A stretch of DNA of 64,000 nt. Source: Pseudomonas moorei. GTDB lineage: Bacteria > Pseudomonadota > Gammaproteobacteria > Pseudomonadales > Pseudomonadaceae. The DNA is taken from assembly GCF_008801475.1 (NCBI RefSeq), contig NZ_VZPP01000004.1:453419-517418 (forward strand). The letters are read 5' to 3'. Under the pieces are notes generated by a model. The model saw only the letters and a program-made list of their open reading frames with translations. It was not told where the DNA came from and made no database searches. Within the stretch, counting starts at the first letter, position 1. Each line of letters starts with the position of its first letter. Made by a program: the position numbers and the translations under genes. This document shows, piece after piece, positions 35,609 to 45,451 of this stretch.

Positions 35609-36547
35609 TTATTTCGAGGCTTCAACCACGCCGCTTTGACGCTGTTTGAGGTTCTTTTCGGATTTGTATTGCAGGGCTACAGAAGGCACGTCTGTGCTGT
35701 GGCCGGTTTCGACCCAGTTACGGATACGAGTGGCATCGGCAAAGTGCGTGTATTTGCCGTAGGCATCGAGGATCACCAATGCAACCGGGCGGTTAGCCAT
35801 ATGGGTGACCAGGACCAGGCAGTGACCCGCTTGGTTGGTGAAACCGGTTTTGGTCAGTTCGATGTTCCAGTTCGGTTTGCCAATAAGGTGATCGGTGTTG
35901 TGGAAACCCAGGCTGTAGTTGGGTTTGCGGAACGACACGGTCTTTTCCTTGGTGGTACTCAGTTGCGTCAGCAGCGGGTACTTGTGCGCGGCCACCAACA
36001 GTTTGCTCAGGTCGCGGGCGGTGGACACGTTGCGTGGGGAGAGGCCGGTTGGCTCGACGAAATGGGTATTGGTCATGCCCAGCGCCCTGGCCTTGGCGTT
36101 CATCGCAGCAATGAACGCCGCATAGCCACCCGGATAGTGGTGCGCCAGGCTTGCGGCGGCTCGGTTTTCCGACGACATCAAGGCGATCAGCAGCATTTCC
36201 CGGCGCGGCATTTCGCTGTTGAGCTTGACCCGGGAGAACACACCTTTCATTTCCGGGGTGTCACTGATGTTGATGTTGATGTATTCGTCCATGTTCTGTC
36301 GGGCTTCAACGATCACCAGGCCGGTCATCAGTTTGCTCACGGAAGCGATGGGTACAACGACGTCGGGATTGCTGGCGTAAATGACTTTGTTGGACTGCAG
36401 ATCCACCAGCAATGCACTGCCGGAAGCGATCTTCAGGTGCGATGTATCTCGAGGCGCTGCGGTGGTTTCGCCAGCGCTGGCGATTGGCGTGATGAAAGTC
36501 CCTGTAACTGCAAAAAATAGGCTCAGGATAGAAAGACGGATTTTCAC
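35609..36547 (-). CDS. pbpG: D-alanyl-D-alanine endopeptidase (PBP7/8)
   Basis: A 312-residue periplasmic serine peptidase of the S11 family that cuts cross-links in peptidoglycan. The signal peptide runs [20 protein letters not shown] to about residue 25. Active-site motifs are SVSK (Ser about residue 69, Lys 72), SEN (about 126-128) and KTG in [10 protein letters not shown] prefer the GTG at 36547 because it starts directly at the signal peptide as in other Pseudomonas PbpG; the open frame reaches an ATG at 36613. It stands alone. Confidence 0.9.
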   Translation of the reverse strand: MKIRLSILSLFFAVTGTFITPIASAGETTAAPRDTSHLKIASGSALLVDLQSNKVIYASNPDVVVPIASVSKLMTGLVIVEARQNMDEYININISDTPEMKGVFSRVKLNSEMPRREMLLIALMSSENRAAASLAHHYPGGYAAFIAAMNAKARALGMTNTHFVEPTGLSPRNVSTARDLSKLLVAAHKYPLLTQLSTTKEKTVSFRKPNYSLGFHNTDHLIGKPNWNIELTKTGFTNQAGHCLVLVTHMANRPVALVILDAYGKYTHFADATRIRNWVETGHSTDVPSVALQYKSEKNLKQRQSGVVEASK

Positions 36548-36725
36548 GCTGGCAGACTCATAAAGTGTTGATAAGCCGTTTTGTAACGGGCTATTTCCTA
36601 AAAAGCGCGACATTCTGGAGTATGGCTGAATAACTGTCGATGGTTGTTCCGGGAAGACGTTAAAGTCATTTGAAACATGAAAAAAAAGTCATTTTCCGGC
36701 GGGTGGTCAGCTTTTTCCGAAGGCG

Positions 36726-36750
36726 AAAAAAACCCCGCCATGGGCGGGGT
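36726..36750 (-). terminator. Rho-independent terminator after folD
   Basis: On the minus strand the stem ACCCCGCC / GGCGGGGT is followed by a run of seven T residues, 34 bases past the folD stop. Confidence 0.88.
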
Positions 36751-36783
36751 TCCTTGACTGGCTGGCAACGCCGGAAACAGGAC

Positions 36784-37638
36784 TCAGCTGTGCAGGGTTT
36801 CAGCCGCGTACAGTGTGTTTTCCAGCAGGCATGCACGGGTCATCGGACCGACACCACCCGGCACTGGAGTGATCCAGCTGGCACGGGGCAGGGCGGTTTC
36901 GTAGATCACGTCGCCGACCAGCTTGCCGTCTTCCTGACGGTTGATGCCGACGTCAATCACGATCGCGCCTTCCTTGATCCATTCACCTTTGACCAGGCCC
37001 GGCTTGCCGGCGGCCACCACGACCAGGTCGGCACGACCGATGTGACCGGCCAGGTCCTTGGTGAAGCGGTGGGTGACGGTCACGGTGCAGCCGGCCAGCA
37101 ACAATTCCATCGCCATCGGGCGACCCACAATGTTGGAGGCACCGACAATTACCGCATCCATGCCGTAGAGATCGGCACCGGTGCTTTCCAGCAATGTCAT
37201 GATTCCTTTCGGGGTGCACGGGCGCAGCAGTGGAATGCGTTGGGCCAGGCGACCGACGTTATATGGGTGGAAACCGTCGACGTCCTTGTCCGGACGAATG
37301 CGTTCAAGCAACTTGGACGCGTCCAGGTGTTCTGGCAGAGGAAGCTGAAGCAGGACACCGTCGATAGCCGGATCGTCATTGAGTCGATCGATCAGATCGG
37401 TCAGCGCTTCTTGAGTGGTTTCGGAAGGCAGGTCATAGGCTTGGGAAAGAAAGCCGACCTCTTCACAGTCTTTACGCTTGTGCGAGACATAAACCTGAGA
37501 GGCAGGATCGCTGCCGACCAGGATCACCGCGAGGCCGGGCGTGCGCAGGCCTTGCTGGCGACGCTCATTGACCCGTTGGGCGATCTGCTGGCGCAGTCTG
37601 GCGGCGATCGATTTGCCGTCGATTAGTTGTGCAGTCAT
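36784..37638 (-). CDS. folD: Methylenetetrahydrofolate dehydrogenase/cyclohydrolase
   Basis: A 284-residue cytosolic bifunctional enzyme converting 5,10-methylene-THF to 10-formyl-THF. Family motifs: [14 protein letters not shown] (catalytic Tyr/Lys), [24 protein letters not shown], the Rossmann segment [19 protein letters not shown] and [18 protein letters not shown] near the end. The start is the ATG at 37638. It is transcribed away from the tRNA cluster; its terminator lies just downstream. Confidence 0.96.
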   Translation of the reverse strand: MTAQLIDGKSIAARLRQQIAQRVNERRQQGLRTPGLAVILVGSDPASQVYVSHKRKDCEEVGFLSQAYDLPSETTQEALTDLIDRLNDDPAIDGVLLQLPLPEHLDASKLLERIRPDKDVDGFHPYNVGRLAQRIPLLRPCTPKGIMTLLESTGADLYGMDAVIVGASNIVGRPMAMELLLAGCTVTVTHRFTKDLAGHIGRADLVVVAAGKPGLVKGEWIKEGAIVIDVGINRQEDGKLVGDVIYETALPRASWITPVPGGVGPMTRACLLENTLYAAETLHS

Positions 37639-37769
37639 TGCGCGTGATTAACCATCGAGAGGGGAAAAAAAGAGAACGCATTCTCGCATGTCAGGAGGTG
37701 AGGGCAAAGGCGCTTGGTCTGCAAATTCCCCTAACTCCTTTAATTAAATGAATTTTTTTTAAAAAGGAT

Positions 37770-37798
37770 TTGACGACCCTCGGGGGGCTCTATACTAT
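37770..37798 (+). promoter_or_regulatory. Promoter of the tRNA operon
   Basis: TTGACG (37770-37775) and TACTAT (37793-37798) are 17 bases apart, or TATACT (37791-37796) at 15. The run CCCTCGGGGGG between them and the short GC-rich start region are typical of stringently controlled stable-RNA promoters. It lies about 115 bases before tRNA-Arg. Confidence 0.6.
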
Positions 37799-37913
37799 TC
37801 GTCGCACTTGTCGGGCACAGCCTAGCACTGGTTAAGAAGGTCAAGCGGAATTACGGTTCTGCAAGGCTGGAAAGCATTTAGTTTGTAGTCCTTCAAGGGT
37901 ACAGATTAATAAG

Positions 37914-37990
37914 GCGCCCGTAGCTCAGCTGGATAGAGCATCCGCCTTCTAAGCGGATGGTCGCAGGTTCGAGTCCTGCCGGGTGCGCCA
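37914..37990 (+). tRNA. tRNA-Arg (UCU)
   Basis: Full cloverleaf of 77 bases. Acceptor GCGCCCG pairs with CGGGTGC, anticodon loop CTTCTAA gives TCT, T-loop is TTCGAGT, and CCA is encoded. First gene of the Arg-His-Leu-His cluster. Confidence 0.96.
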
Positions 37991-38022
37991 TTAGGCAGCT
38001 TTGGCACAAGTAACGCAATATG

Positions 38023-38098
38023 GTGGGCGTAGCTCAGTTGGTAGAGCACGGGATTGTGACTCCCGTTGTCGTGGGTTCGATCCCCATCGTCCACCCCA
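38023..38098 (+). tRNA. tRNA-His (GUG), copy 1
   Basis: Cloverleaf with acceptor GTGGGCG / CGTCCAC, anticodon loop TTGTGAC (GTG) and encoded CCA. The base before it (38022) is G, the extra 5' G typical of tRNA-His opposite C73. Confidence 0.96.
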
Positions 38099-38106
38099 TA
38101 TTTCGG

Positions 38107-38136
38107 AAGGCGCCAGATTAACAGTCTGGCGCCTTT
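38107..38136 (+). other. Hairpin between tRNA-His copy 1 and tRNA-Leu
   Basis: AGGCGCCAGA and TCTGGCGCCT form a 10-bp stem with a TTTG tail. It is nearly identical to the terminator after copy 2 but has a shorter T-tract, so it may terminate only partly or serve as a processing signal. Confidence 0.7.
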
Positions 38137-38154
38137 GCTTTAACAGATACACCT

Positions 38155-38239
38155 GCGGATGTGGTGGAATTGGTAGACACACTGGATTTAGGTTCCAGCG
38201 CCGCGAGGCGTAAGAGTTCGAGTCTCTTCATCCGCACCA
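38155..38239 (+). tRNA. tRNA-Leu (UAG)
   Basis: An 85-base class II tRNA. Acceptor GCGGATG / CATCCGC, anticodon loop TTTAGGT (TAG) in stem CTGGA/TCCAG, long variable arm, and encoded CCA. Confidence 0.96.
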
Positions 38240-38316
38240 AATAAAGCTTCACTCATGCCGACAGGCGTGGTTGGGGTCAGCAACGAAGTCGTTTGACTTC
38301 TTTGTTACGCAATATG

Positions 38317-38392
38317 GTGGGCGTAGCTCAGTTGGTAGAGCACGGGATTGTGACTCCCGTTGTCGTGGGTTCGATCCCCATCGTCCACCCCA
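38317..38392 (+). tRNA. tRNA-His (GUG), copy 2
   Basis: Identical over its length to copy 1, including the G before position 1 and encoded CCA. Flanks on both sides also match copy 1 (ACGCAATATG upstream; hairpin downstream), indicating tandem duplication of the cassette. Confidence 0.96.
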
Positions 38393-38401
38393 TATTCCGA
38401 A

Positions 38402-38435
38402 AGGCGCCAGATTTAACAGTCTGGCGCCTTTTTTG
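38402..38435 (+). terminator. Terminator of the tRNA operon
   Basis: AGGCGCCAGA / TCTGGCGCCT stem followed by TTTTTTGTTTTA, a strong rho-independent terminator. Confidence 0.88.
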
Positions 38436-38794
38436 TTTTAGTGGCATGAGTTTTCCGTGGCCGCAGGTTCTGGGTCGCAGGGGTAGGGCGTTTCGTCGTA
38501 TTTATGTTTCTCGATGATGCTGCGCTGCCCGCCGGCCTTGTACGCAAGATCGGCTGTCAGGGAGATGATTGGCAGCCTCTTCTATATATAGAAGGGTTGG
38601 CGCAGAGCCCTGGCGTGATTGGCTGTATTTGCCACCGGGGCGAGGTGCATTCGTGCATTCGCACCTATAAATTGCCTGCTGCGTTTTTACCCGTTTTCAG
38701 TAGGGTGACTTCTTGAGTTTGACCCACTAGAATGCATGCCCTTGATTCTGGGGTCGGAAACGGCCGGCCAACGTCTGTGCAACGAGGAATATCC
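38436..38794. other. Interval between the tRNA operon and tig
   Basis: About 360 bases. A 70-codon plus-strand open frame (38504-38716) has no ribosome-binding site or family features and is not called. The tig promoter must lie here; a possible pair is GTGACT (38705) and TAGAAT (38728) 17 bases apart, but it is weak. Nothing else is recognisable. Confidence 0.55.
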
Positions 38795-40105
38795 ATGCAA
38801 GTTTCTGTTGAAAATACTTCTGCTCTTGAGCGCCGCATGAGCATCACCGTGCCGGCTGAGCGCATCGAGACTCAGGTCAACAAGCGTCTGCAGCAGACTG
38901 CCCAAAAGGCCAAGATTGCTGGCTTCCGTCCAGGCAAAGTGCCAATGAGCGAAATCAAGCGTCGCTTCGGCGCTGAAGCTCGCCAGGAAGCTGTAGGCGA
39001 CGTGATCCAGTCCTCCTTCTACGAAGCTGTGGTTGAGCAGAAGCTGAACCCGGCTGGTTCGCCTTCGATCGAGCCTAAGTCGCTCGAAGCTGGCAAGGAC
39101 CTGGAATACGTTGCTGTTTTCGAAGTGTTCCCTGAGTTCACCGTTGCCGGTTTCGAAGGTATCACCGTAGAGCGTCTGAGCGCTGATGTGGCTGATGCCG
39201 ATCTGGACAAGATGCTGGACATCCTGCGCAAGCAGAACACCCGTTTCGAAGTGGCTGATCGCGCTGCTCAAAACGAAGACCAACTGAACATCGATTTCGT
39301 CGGCAAGGTCGACGGTGAAGTGTTCGCCGGTGGTTCCGCCAAGGGTACTCAGCTGGTTCTGGGTTCCGGCCGCATGATCCCGGGTTTCGAAGAAGGTCTG
39401 GTTGGCGCTAAGGCTGGCGAAGAACGCGTTCTGAACCTGACCTTCCCAGAGGACTATCAGAACCTGGACCTGGCTGGCAAAACCGCCGATTTCACCGTCA
39501 CTGTAAACAGCGTTTCCGAGCCAAAACTGCCAGAACTGAACGAAGAATTCTTCGCTCAATTCGGTATCAAGGAAACCGGTCTGGAAGGCTTCCGCACCGA
39601 AGTTCGCAAGAACATGGAGCGTGAACTGCGTCAGGCGATCAAGTCCAAGGTCAAGAATCAGGTAATGGACGGTCTGCTGGCCACCAACCCGATCGAAGTG
39701 CCTAAGGCTCTGCTGTCCAACGAAGTTGACCGTCTGCGCGTGCAGGCTGTTCAGCAGTTCGGTGGCAACATCAAGCCTGATCAACTGCCGGCCGAGCTGT
39801 TCGAAGAGCAAGCCAAGCGCCGTGTTGTGCTGGGTCTGATCGTGGCTGAAGTGGTCAAGCAATTCGACCTCAAGCCTGACGAAGCTCGCGTTCGCGAAAT
39901 GATTCAGGAAATGGCCTCTGCCTACCAGGAGCCTGAGCAAGTTGTGTCTTGGTACTACAAAAATGACCAGCAATTGAACGAAGTCCGTTCGGTTGTGCTG
40001 GAAGAGCAAGTTGTGGATACTGTTCTGCAGAAAGCTAGCGTGACCGACAAATCGGTCTCTTACGAAGAAGCGGTCAAGCCGGTAGAAGCTCCAAAAGCCG
40101 ACTGA
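38795..40105 (+). CDS. tig: Trigger factor
   Basis: A 436-residue ribosome-bound chaperone and peptidyl-prolyl isomerase. The ribosome-binding signature [17 protein letters not shown] lies near residues 46-62, the FKBP-like domain ([18 protein letters not shown]) near 170, and the helical C-terminal chaperone domain follows. The ATG at 38795 has CGAGGAA upstream. It heads the conserved tig-clpP-clpX-lon-hupB order. Confidence 0.97.
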   Translation: MQVSVENTSALERRMSITVPAERIETQVNKRLQQTAQKAKIAGFRPGKVPMSEIKRRFGAEARQEAVGDVIQSSFYEAVVEQKLNPAGSPSIEPKSLEAGKDLEYVAVFEVFPEFTVAGFEGITVERLSADVADADLDKMLDILRKQNTRFEVADRAAQNEDQLNIDFVGKVDGEVFAGGSAKGTQLVLGSGRMIPGFEEGLVGAKAGEERVLNLTFPEDYQNLDLAGKTADFTVTVNSVSEPKLPELNEEFFAQFGIKETGLEGFRTEVRKNMERELRQAIKSKVKNQVMDGLLATNPIEVPKALLSNEVDRLRVQAVQQFGGNIKPDQLPAELFEEQAKRRVVLGLIVAEVVKQFDLKPDEARVREMIQEMASAYQEPEQVVSWYYKNDQQLNEVRSVVLEEQVVDTVLQKASVTDKSVSYEEAVKPVEAPKAD

Positions 40106-40132
40106 TCGTTTTTGCGGTAAGAAGTACACACC

Positions 40133-40160
40133 ATAAGCCAGCCTTCGTGCTGGCTTATGC
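40133..40160 (+). other. Hairpin between tig and clpP
   Basis: ATAAGCCAGC and GCTGGCTTAT form a 10-bp stem with loop CTTCGT. There is no T-tract, so it is more likely a weak attenuator or a message-stability element than a full terminator. Confidence 0.6.
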
Positions 40161-40198
40161 GTATTCAAGACATAACTATTTGGGAGTGACTGCAGAGC

Positions 40199-40834
40199 AT
40201 GTTCCGTAATTCGTATATTCAGCAGAACTCTGATATCCAGGCCGCAGGCGGTCTGGTCCCGATGGTTGTCGAGCAGTCCGCTCGAGGCGAGCGCGCCTAC
40301 GACATTTACTCGCGTCTGCTCAAAGAGCGAGTAATCTTTCTGGTTGGCCCGGTAGAGGACTACATGGCCAACCTGATCTGTGCGCAACTGCTTTTCCTTG
40401 AAGCGGAAAACCCGGACAAGGACATCCATCTCTATATCAACTCCCCGGGCGGTTCGGTGACGGCGGGTATGTCGATCTATGACACCATGCAGTTCATCAA
40501 ACCTAACGTTTCGACCACCTGTATCGGTCAAGCGTGCAGCATGGGCGCGTTTCTTTTGACGGCGGGTGCCCCTGGCAAGCGTTACTGCCTGCCGAACTCG
40601 CGCGTGATGATTCACCAGCCGCTGGGCGGTTTTCAGGGCCAGGCCTCGGATATCGAAATCCATGCCAAGGAAATCCTCTTCATCCGTGAGCGTCTGAACA
40701 CGCTGATGGCCAAGCATAGCGGTCGCACACTTGAAGAAATCGAGCGCGATACAAATCGCGACAATTTCATGAGTGCGGAAGCGGCGCGTGAATACGGGTT
40801 GATCGATGAAGTGATCAACCAGCGCCCCGCTTAA
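40199..40834 (+). CDS. clpP: ATP-dependent Clp protease proteolytic subunit
   Basis: A 211-residue serine peptidase that assembles as a double heptamer and degrades substrates delivered by ClpX or ClpA. The triad is S114 ([11 protein letters not shown]), H139 (MIHQPLGG) and D188 (DTNRDNF). The N-terminal [14 protein letters not shown] is a short propeptide-like extension. clpX follows after 112 bases. Confidence 0.97.
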   Translation: MFRNSYIQQNSDIQAAGGLVPMVVEQSARGERAYDIYSRLLKERVIFLVGPVEDYMANLICAQLLFLEAENPDKDIHLYINSPGGSVTAGMSIYDTMQFIKPNVSTTCIGQACSMGAFLLTAGAPGKRYCLPNSRVMIHQPLGGFQGQASDIEIHAKEILFIRERLNTLMAKHSGRTLEEIERDTNRDNFMSAEAAREYGLIDEVINQRPA

Positions 40835-40946
40835 AATAAGCAGCTCAAAATAGGGGTGGTCGGCGGGTCCGATCACCAGCGGGCTTGAAAAAGCCCGCAA
40901 TAGCCTTCATCTTGTGTTGCAAGCCTATCGGATTTGGATCGAACGA

Positions 40947-42230
40947 ATGACTGACACCCGCAACGGCGAGGACAACGGCAAGCTGCTCTATTGCTCCTTC
41001 TGTGGCAAAAGCCAGCATGAAGTACGCAAATTGATTGCCGGCCCCTCGGTCTTTATCTGCGACGAGTGCGTCGACCTGTGCAATGACATCATCCGCGAGG
41101 AGGTGCAGGAAGCACAGGCCGAAAGCAGCGCGCATAAATTGCCTTCGCCTAAAGAAATCAGCGGCATCCTTGATCAGTACGTGATTGGTCAGGAGCGTGC
41201 GAAAAAGGTTCTGGCCGTAGCGGTGTACAACCACTACAAGCGCCTGAACCAGCGTGACAAGAAGAATGACGACGTCGAACTCGGCAAGAGCAACATCTTG
41301 CTGATCGGCCCGACAGGCTCGGGTAAAACCCTGCTTGCCGAAACTCTGGCCCGTTTGCTGAACGTTCCGTTCACCATCGCCGACGCAACCACCCTCACCG
41401 AGGCGGGTTATGTAGGTGAAGATGTCGAGAACATCATTCAGAAGCTGCTGCAGAAGTGTGATTACGATGTGGAAAAAGCCCAGATGGGCATTGTCTATAT
41501 CGATGAAATCGACAAGATTTCGCGCAAGTCTGACAACCCGTCGATCACCCGGGACGTTTCCGGTGAGGGCGTGCAGCAGGCCTTGCTCAAATTGATCGAA
41601 GGCACGGTCGCTTCCGTTCCGCCTCAGGGTGGTCGCAAGCATCCGCAGCAGGAATTCCTTCAGGTTGACACCCGTAACATCCTGTTCATCTGTGGTGGTG
41701 CATTCTCCGGCCTGGAAAAGGTTATTCAAAACCGTTCCACCAAGGGCGGCATCGGCTTCAATGCAGAAGTGCGCAGCAAGGAAGAAGGCAAGAAAGTCGG
41801 TGAATCCCTGCGTGAGGTCGAACCTGACGATTTGGTCAAGTTTGGATTGATCCCGGAATTCGTGGGTCGTCTGCCGGTACTTGCCACGCTGGACGAGCTT
41901 GATGAGGCGGCTTTGATGCAGATCCTCACGGAGCCGAAAAATGCTCTGACCAAGCAGTATGCCAAGCTGTTCGAGATGGAAGGCGTGGACCTTGAATTCC
42001 GGGCCGATGCTCTGAAATCGGTCGCGAAACGCGCGCTGGAACGAAAGACCGGCGCTCGAGGTCTGCGTTCGATTCTCGAAGGTGTATTGCTCGACACTAT
42101 GTACGAAATCCCCTCTCAGTCTGAGGTGAGTAAAGTAGTGATCGATGAAAGCGTTATAGAAGGCAAGTCCAAGCCACTGTATATCTACGAAAACAGTGAG
42201 CCTGCTGCCAAGGCCGCGCCAGACGCTTAA
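40947..42230 (+). CDS. clpX: Clp protease ATPase subunit ClpX
   Basis: A 427-residue AAA+ unfoldase. The N-terminal zinc domain has [11 protein letters not shown] and [10 protein letters not shown]; Walker A is GPTGSGKT, Walker B is VYIDEIDKI, and the ClpP-binding IGF-type loop is GGIGFNAEV. The start at 40947 ([12 protein letters not shown]) matches the family; the open frame extends 11 codons upstream. It ends in a rho-independent terminator. Confidence 0.97.
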   Translation: MTDTRNGEDNGKLLYCSFCGKSQHEVRKLIAGPSVFICDECVDLCNDIIREEVQEAQAESSAHKLPSPKEISGILDQYVIGQERAKKVLAVAVYNHYKRLNQRDKKNDDVELGKSNILLIGPTGSGKTLLAETLARLLNVPFTIADATTLTEAGYVGEDVENIIQKLLQKCDYDVEKAQMGIVYIDEIDKISRKSDNPSITRDVSGEGVQQALLKLIEGTVASVPPQGGRKHPQQEFLQVDTRNILFICGGAFSGLEKVIQNRSTKGGIGFNAEVRSKEEGKKVGESLREVEPDDLVKFGLIPEFVGRLPVLATLDELDEAALMQILTEPKNALTKQYAKLFEMEGVDLEFRADALKSVAKRALERKTGARGLRSILEGVLLDTMYEIPSQSEVSKVVIDESVIEGKSKPLYIYENSEPAAKAAPDA

Positions 42231-42252
42231 GCGTCACGCAGCTGGAACAAAG

Positions 42253-42279
42253 AAGGGGCCTTCGGGCCCCTTTGCTTTT
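42253..42279 (+). terminator. Rho-independent terminator after clpX
   Basis: AAGGGGCC-TTCG-GGCCCCTT stem followed by TGCTTTTG. Confidence 0.88.
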
Positions 42280-42407
42280 GTGGGACAGGTCAGTGCAGGC
42301 GTTGGCTTGCCAGCGCACGCGGGATGACGCCCGGCCTGAGTTTTCGATGTATCCTGACCCACAGGCGCTGCCGTAGGCAGCGATCGTTCAAGTCGCTCTT
42401 TTATCCG

Positions 42408-42436
42408 CTTGTTTTTTTCCAAACCAGCCCCCATCT
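42408..42436 (+). promoter_or_regulatory. Sigma-32-type heat-shock promoter for lon
   Basis: CTTGTTT (42408-42414) and CCCCATCT (42429-42436) are 14 bases apart. This closely matches the sigma-32 consensus CTTGAAA-N13/15-CCCCATnT. It lies 59 bases before the lon start, and lon is a known heat-shock gene in enterobacteria. Confidence 0.65.
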
Positions 42437-42494
42437 TGGTTTCAAGCTTACTTCCATCTGTTTACGGCCTTATGGCCGCCGTAGAGGCGAAATC

Positions 42495-44891
42495 ATGAAG
42501 ACAACCATCGAATTGCCTCTCTTGCCATTGCGTGATGTCGTGGTTTATCCGCACATGGTTATCCCGCTGTTCGTGGGGCGCGAGAAATCCATCGAAGCCC
42601 TTGAGGCTGCGATGTCGGGCGACAAGCAGATCCTTCTGCTGGCCCAGAGAAACCCTGCTGACGACGATCCCGGCGAAGATGCACTTTATCGCGTTGGTAC
42701 GATTGCGACCGTTCTGCAGCTGCTGAAGCTGCCTGACGGTACGGTTAAGGTTTTGGTCGAGGGCGAGCAGCGAGGTGCAGTGGAGCGCTTCAGCGAAGTC
42801 GACGGCCATTGCCGCGCCGAAGTCTCCTTGATCGATGAAGTTGAAGCACCCGAGCGCGAGTCTGAAGTGTTCGTGCGCAGCCTGCTGTCACAGTTCGAGC
42901 AATATGTGCAGTTGGGCAAGAAAGTCCCTGCTGAAGTCCTGTCGTCGCTCAACAGCATCGATGAACCTGGGCGCCTGGTCGACACCATGGCCGCGCACAT
43001 GGCATTGAAGATCGAGCAAAAGCAGGAAATTCTCGAAATCATTGATTTGTCGGCCCGGGTCGAGCACGTTCTGGCCCTGCTGGATGCCGAGATCGATCTG
43101 CTGCAAGTCGAAAAACGCATACGCGGTCGCGTTAAAAAGCAAATGGAGCGCAGTCAGCGCGAGTACTACCTGAATGAGCAGATGAAGGCCATTCAGAAAG
43201 AGCTCGGCGACAGCGATGAAGGCCACAACGAAGTCGAGGAGCTGAAAAAGCGTATCGACGCCGCTGGTCTGCCGAAGGATGCGCTGGCCAAGGCTACGGC
43301 CGAACTGAACAAGCTCAAGCAAATGTCGCCGATGTCCGCGGAAGCGACCGTGGTGCGTTCTTATATCGACTGGCTGGTTCAGGTGCCGTGGAAGGCTCAG
43401 AGCAAAGTGCGTCTGGATCTGGCGCGCGCCGAAGACATTCTTGATGCCGATCACTATGGTCTGGAAGAAGTCAAAGAGCGGATTCTCGAATATCTCGCCG
43501 TACAAAAGCGCGTGAAGAAAATTCGTGGTCCCGTGTTGTGCCTGGTAGGTCCTCCTGGGGTGGGTAAAACCTCTCTAGCGGAGTCGATTGCACACGCCAC
43601 TAACCGCAAATTCGTGCGCATGGCCCTCGGCGGTGTGCGTGATGAAGCGGAAATTCGTGGTCATCGCCGTACTTACATCGGTTCGATGCCAGGAAGATTG
43701 ATTCAAAAGATGACAAAAGTGGGTGTCCGCAACCCGTTGTTCCTGCTCGATGAAATCGACAAGATGGGCAGCGATATGCGTGGTGACCCGGCGTCGGCGT
43801 TGCTGGAAGTGCTCGATCCCGAGCAGAACCACAATTTCAACGATCACTATCTGGAAGTCGATTACGACCTGTCCGACGTGATGTTCCTGTGCACTTCGAA
43901 CTCCATGAACATTCCACCGGCACTGCTGGATCGGATGGAGGTGATTCGTCTGCCGGGCTACACCGAAGACGAGAAAATCAACATCGCCGTCAAATACCTT
44001 TCGCCGAAGCAGATTGCGGCCAATGGTTTGAAAAAAGGCGAGCTGGAATTCGACGCCGAAGCGATTCGCGACATTATCCGTTACTACACTCGCGAAGCCG
44101 GTGTGCGGGGGCTGGAGCGCCAGATTGCCAAGGTTTGCCGTAAGGCGGTCAAAGAGCATGCTCTGGAAAAACGCTTCTCGGTGAAGGTCACCGCAGACAT
44201 GCTGGAGCACTTCCTGGGCGTGCGTAAATTCCGCTACGGCCTGGCTGAACAACAGGACCAGATCGGACAAGTCACCGGGTTGGCGTGGACTCAGGTGGGC
44301 GGTGAATTGCTGACGATCGAAGCTGCCGTCGTACCGGGTAAAGGCCAGTTGATCAAGACCGGTTCGCTGGGTGACGTGATGGTCGAGTCGATCACCGCTG
44401 CCTTGACCGTCGTCCGTAGCCGCGCGAAGAGCCTGGGGATTCCCCTCGACTTCCACGAGAAGCGTGACACGCATATCCACATGCCAGAAGGGGCGACCCC
44501 CAAGGACGGCCCTAGCGCCGGTGTGGGCATGTGTACGGCGCTGGTTTCGGCATTGACCGGTATCCCTGTGCGCGCGGACGTCGCCATGACCGGTGAAATT
44601 ACATTGCGTGGTCAGGTACTGGCGATCGGTGGGTTGAAAGAAAAACTGTTGGCTGCTCACCGTGGCGGGATCAAGACTGTGATCATTCCTGAAGAGAATG
44701 TGCGCGATCTGAAGGAAATTCCTGACAATATCAAGCAAGATCTACAGATTAAACCGGTTAAATGGATTGACGAGGTCCTGCAAATTGCGCTGCAATACGC
44801 GCCGGAGCCCTTGCCGGATGTGGCTCCGGAGATAGTCGCGAAGGATGAAAAACGCGAGTCCGATTCTAAGGAAAGAATTAGCACGCATTAG
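42495..44891 (+). CDS. lon: ATP-dependent protease Lon
   Basis: A 798-residue AAA+ serine protease degrading misfolded and regulatory proteins. The N-terminal substrate domain begins LPLLPLRDVVVYPHMVIPL; Walker A is GPPGVGKTS, Walker B FLLDEIDKMGS, and the Ser-Lys dyad is in PKDGPSAGVGM and GGLKEKLLAAHRGG. The ATG at 42495 has GAGGCGAAATC upstream; the longer frame is not supported. A terminator separates it from clpX, and a sigma-32-type promoter lies upstream. Confidence 0.97.
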   Translation: MKTTIELPLLPLRDVVVYPHMVIPLFVGREKSIEALEAAMSGDKQILLLAQRNPADDDPGEDALYRVGTIATVLQLLKLPDGTVKVLVEGEQRGAVERFSEVDGHCRAEVSLIDEVEAPERESEVFVRSLLSQFEQYVQLGKKVPAEVLSSLNSIDEPGRLVDTMAAHMALKIEQKQEILEIIDLSARVEHVLALLDAEIDLLQVEKRIRGRVKKQMERSQREYYLNEQMKAIQKELGDSDEGHNEVEELKKRIDAAGLPKDALAKATAELNKLKQMSPMSAEATVVRSYIDWLVQVPWKAQSKVRLDLARAEDILDADHYGLEEVKERILEYLAVQKRVKKIRGPVLCLVGPPGVGKTSLAESIAHATNRKFVRMALGGVRDEAEIRGHRRTYIGSMPGRLIQKMTKVGVRNPLFLLDEIDKMGSDMRGDPASALLEVLDPEQNHNFNDHYLEVDYDLSDVMFLCTSNSMNIPPALLDRMEVIRLPGYTEDEKINIAVKYLSPKQIAANGLKKGELEFDAEAIRDIIRYYTREAGVRGLERQIAKVCRKAVKEHALEKRFSVKVTADMLEHFLGVRKFRYGLAEQQDQIGQVTGLAWTQVGGELLTIEAAVVPGKGQLIKTGSLGDVMVESITAALTVVRSRAKSLGIPLDFHEKRDTHIHMPEGATPKDGPSAGVGMCTALVSALTGIPVRADVAMTGEITLRGQVLAIGGLKEKLLAAHRGGIKTVIIPEENVRDLKEIPDNIKQDLQIKPVKWIDEVLQIALQYAPEPLPDVAPEIVAKDEKRESDSKERISTH

Positions 44892-44915
44892 TACGTATTT
44901 GCCTGGGGGGCTTCC

Positions 44916-44944
44916 TTGACAGCTTTTTAGAGCCCTTGTTATAA
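44916..44944 (+). promoter_or_regulatory. Sigma-70 promoter for hupB
   Basis: TTGACA (44916-44921) and TTATAA (44939-44944) with a 17-base spacer match the consensus very closely, 95 bases before the hupB start. Confidence 0.75.
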
Positions 44945-45039
44945 AGCGGCTCTTAAGTGTCTGTAGGCCATTCAGCACTCGTTTTTGCTTTCACCAAAAA
45001 ACTTAGAATCATACTCAAATAGATATAAGGGGACTTAGA

Positions 45040-45312
45040 GTGAACAAGTCGGAACTGATTGATGCTATCGCTGCATCCGCTGATATCCCGAAAGCTGCTG
45101 CTGGCCGTGCGCTGGATGCTGTAATCGAATCCGTCACTGGCGCTCTCAAGGCTGGCGACTCTGTTGTTCTGGTAGGTTTCGGTACTTTCTCCGTAACCGA
45201 TCGTCCAGCTCGCATTGGTCGTAACCCACAGACCGGTAAGACTCTGGAAATCGCAGCAGCCAAAAAACCAGGTTTCAAAGCCGGTAAAGCTCTGAAAGAA
45301 GCTGTCAACTAA
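45040..45312 (+). CDS. hupB: DNA-binding protein HU-beta
   Basis: A 90-residue histone-like protein that bends DNA and binds nonspecifically. Sequence elements: [29 protein letters not shown] and the beta-arm [11 protein letters not shown] with its intercalating proline. The start is a GTG at 45040 preceded by AAGGGGAC. Length and position after lon are standard for the genus. Confidence 0.97.
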   Translation: MNKSELIDAIAASADIPKAAAGRALDAVIESVTGALKAGDSVVLVGFGTFSVTDRPARIGRNPQTGKTLEIAAAKKPGFKAGKALKEAVN

Positions 45313-45365
45313 GTTCGATTCAGGTTTTTGCCTATCCGGGTCGGGGTCATGCCTGACCTGGCAGC

Positions 45366-45443
45366 GGAGCGGTAGTCCAGTCGGCGAGATGCCGGTCCAT
45401 GACGCCGAGGCTCGCAAGTTCGAGTCATCGGTCCGCTCCGCCA
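45366..45443 (+). pseudogene. Degenerate tRNA-like element (tRNA-Asp-derived?)
   Basis: Seventy-eight bases start GGAGCGGTAGTCCAGTCGG and end CCGCTCCGCCA. The 7-bp acceptor stem GGAGCGG/CCGCTCC is perfect, a discriminator G and CCA follow, and the T-loop TTCGAGT is intact. The T-stem (GCAAG/CATCG), D-stem and anticodon stem each have several mismatches, and base 33 of the apparent anticodon loop (CCATGAC) is C instead of U. Both ends resemble tRNA-Asp. It may be a decayed tRNA gene or a retained tRNA-mimic; a terminator follows at once. Confidence 0.6.
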
Positions 45444-45451
45444 GTTACGAG

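Noticed and set aside
38022..38392. Direct repeats that could suggest a CRISPR array
   Set aside because: The repeats are the two complete tRNA-His genes with flanks; no regularly spaced repeats or cas genes occur in the window.
38504..38716. A 70-codon frame between the tRNA operon and tig
   Set aside because: No ribosome-binding site, no recognisable family and a position in the tig promoter region.
38687..40900. A 737-codon open frame on the minus strand opposite tig and clpP
   Set aside because: It spans two certain genes in antisense and has a shadow-type composition rich in Leu, His, Phe and Arg.
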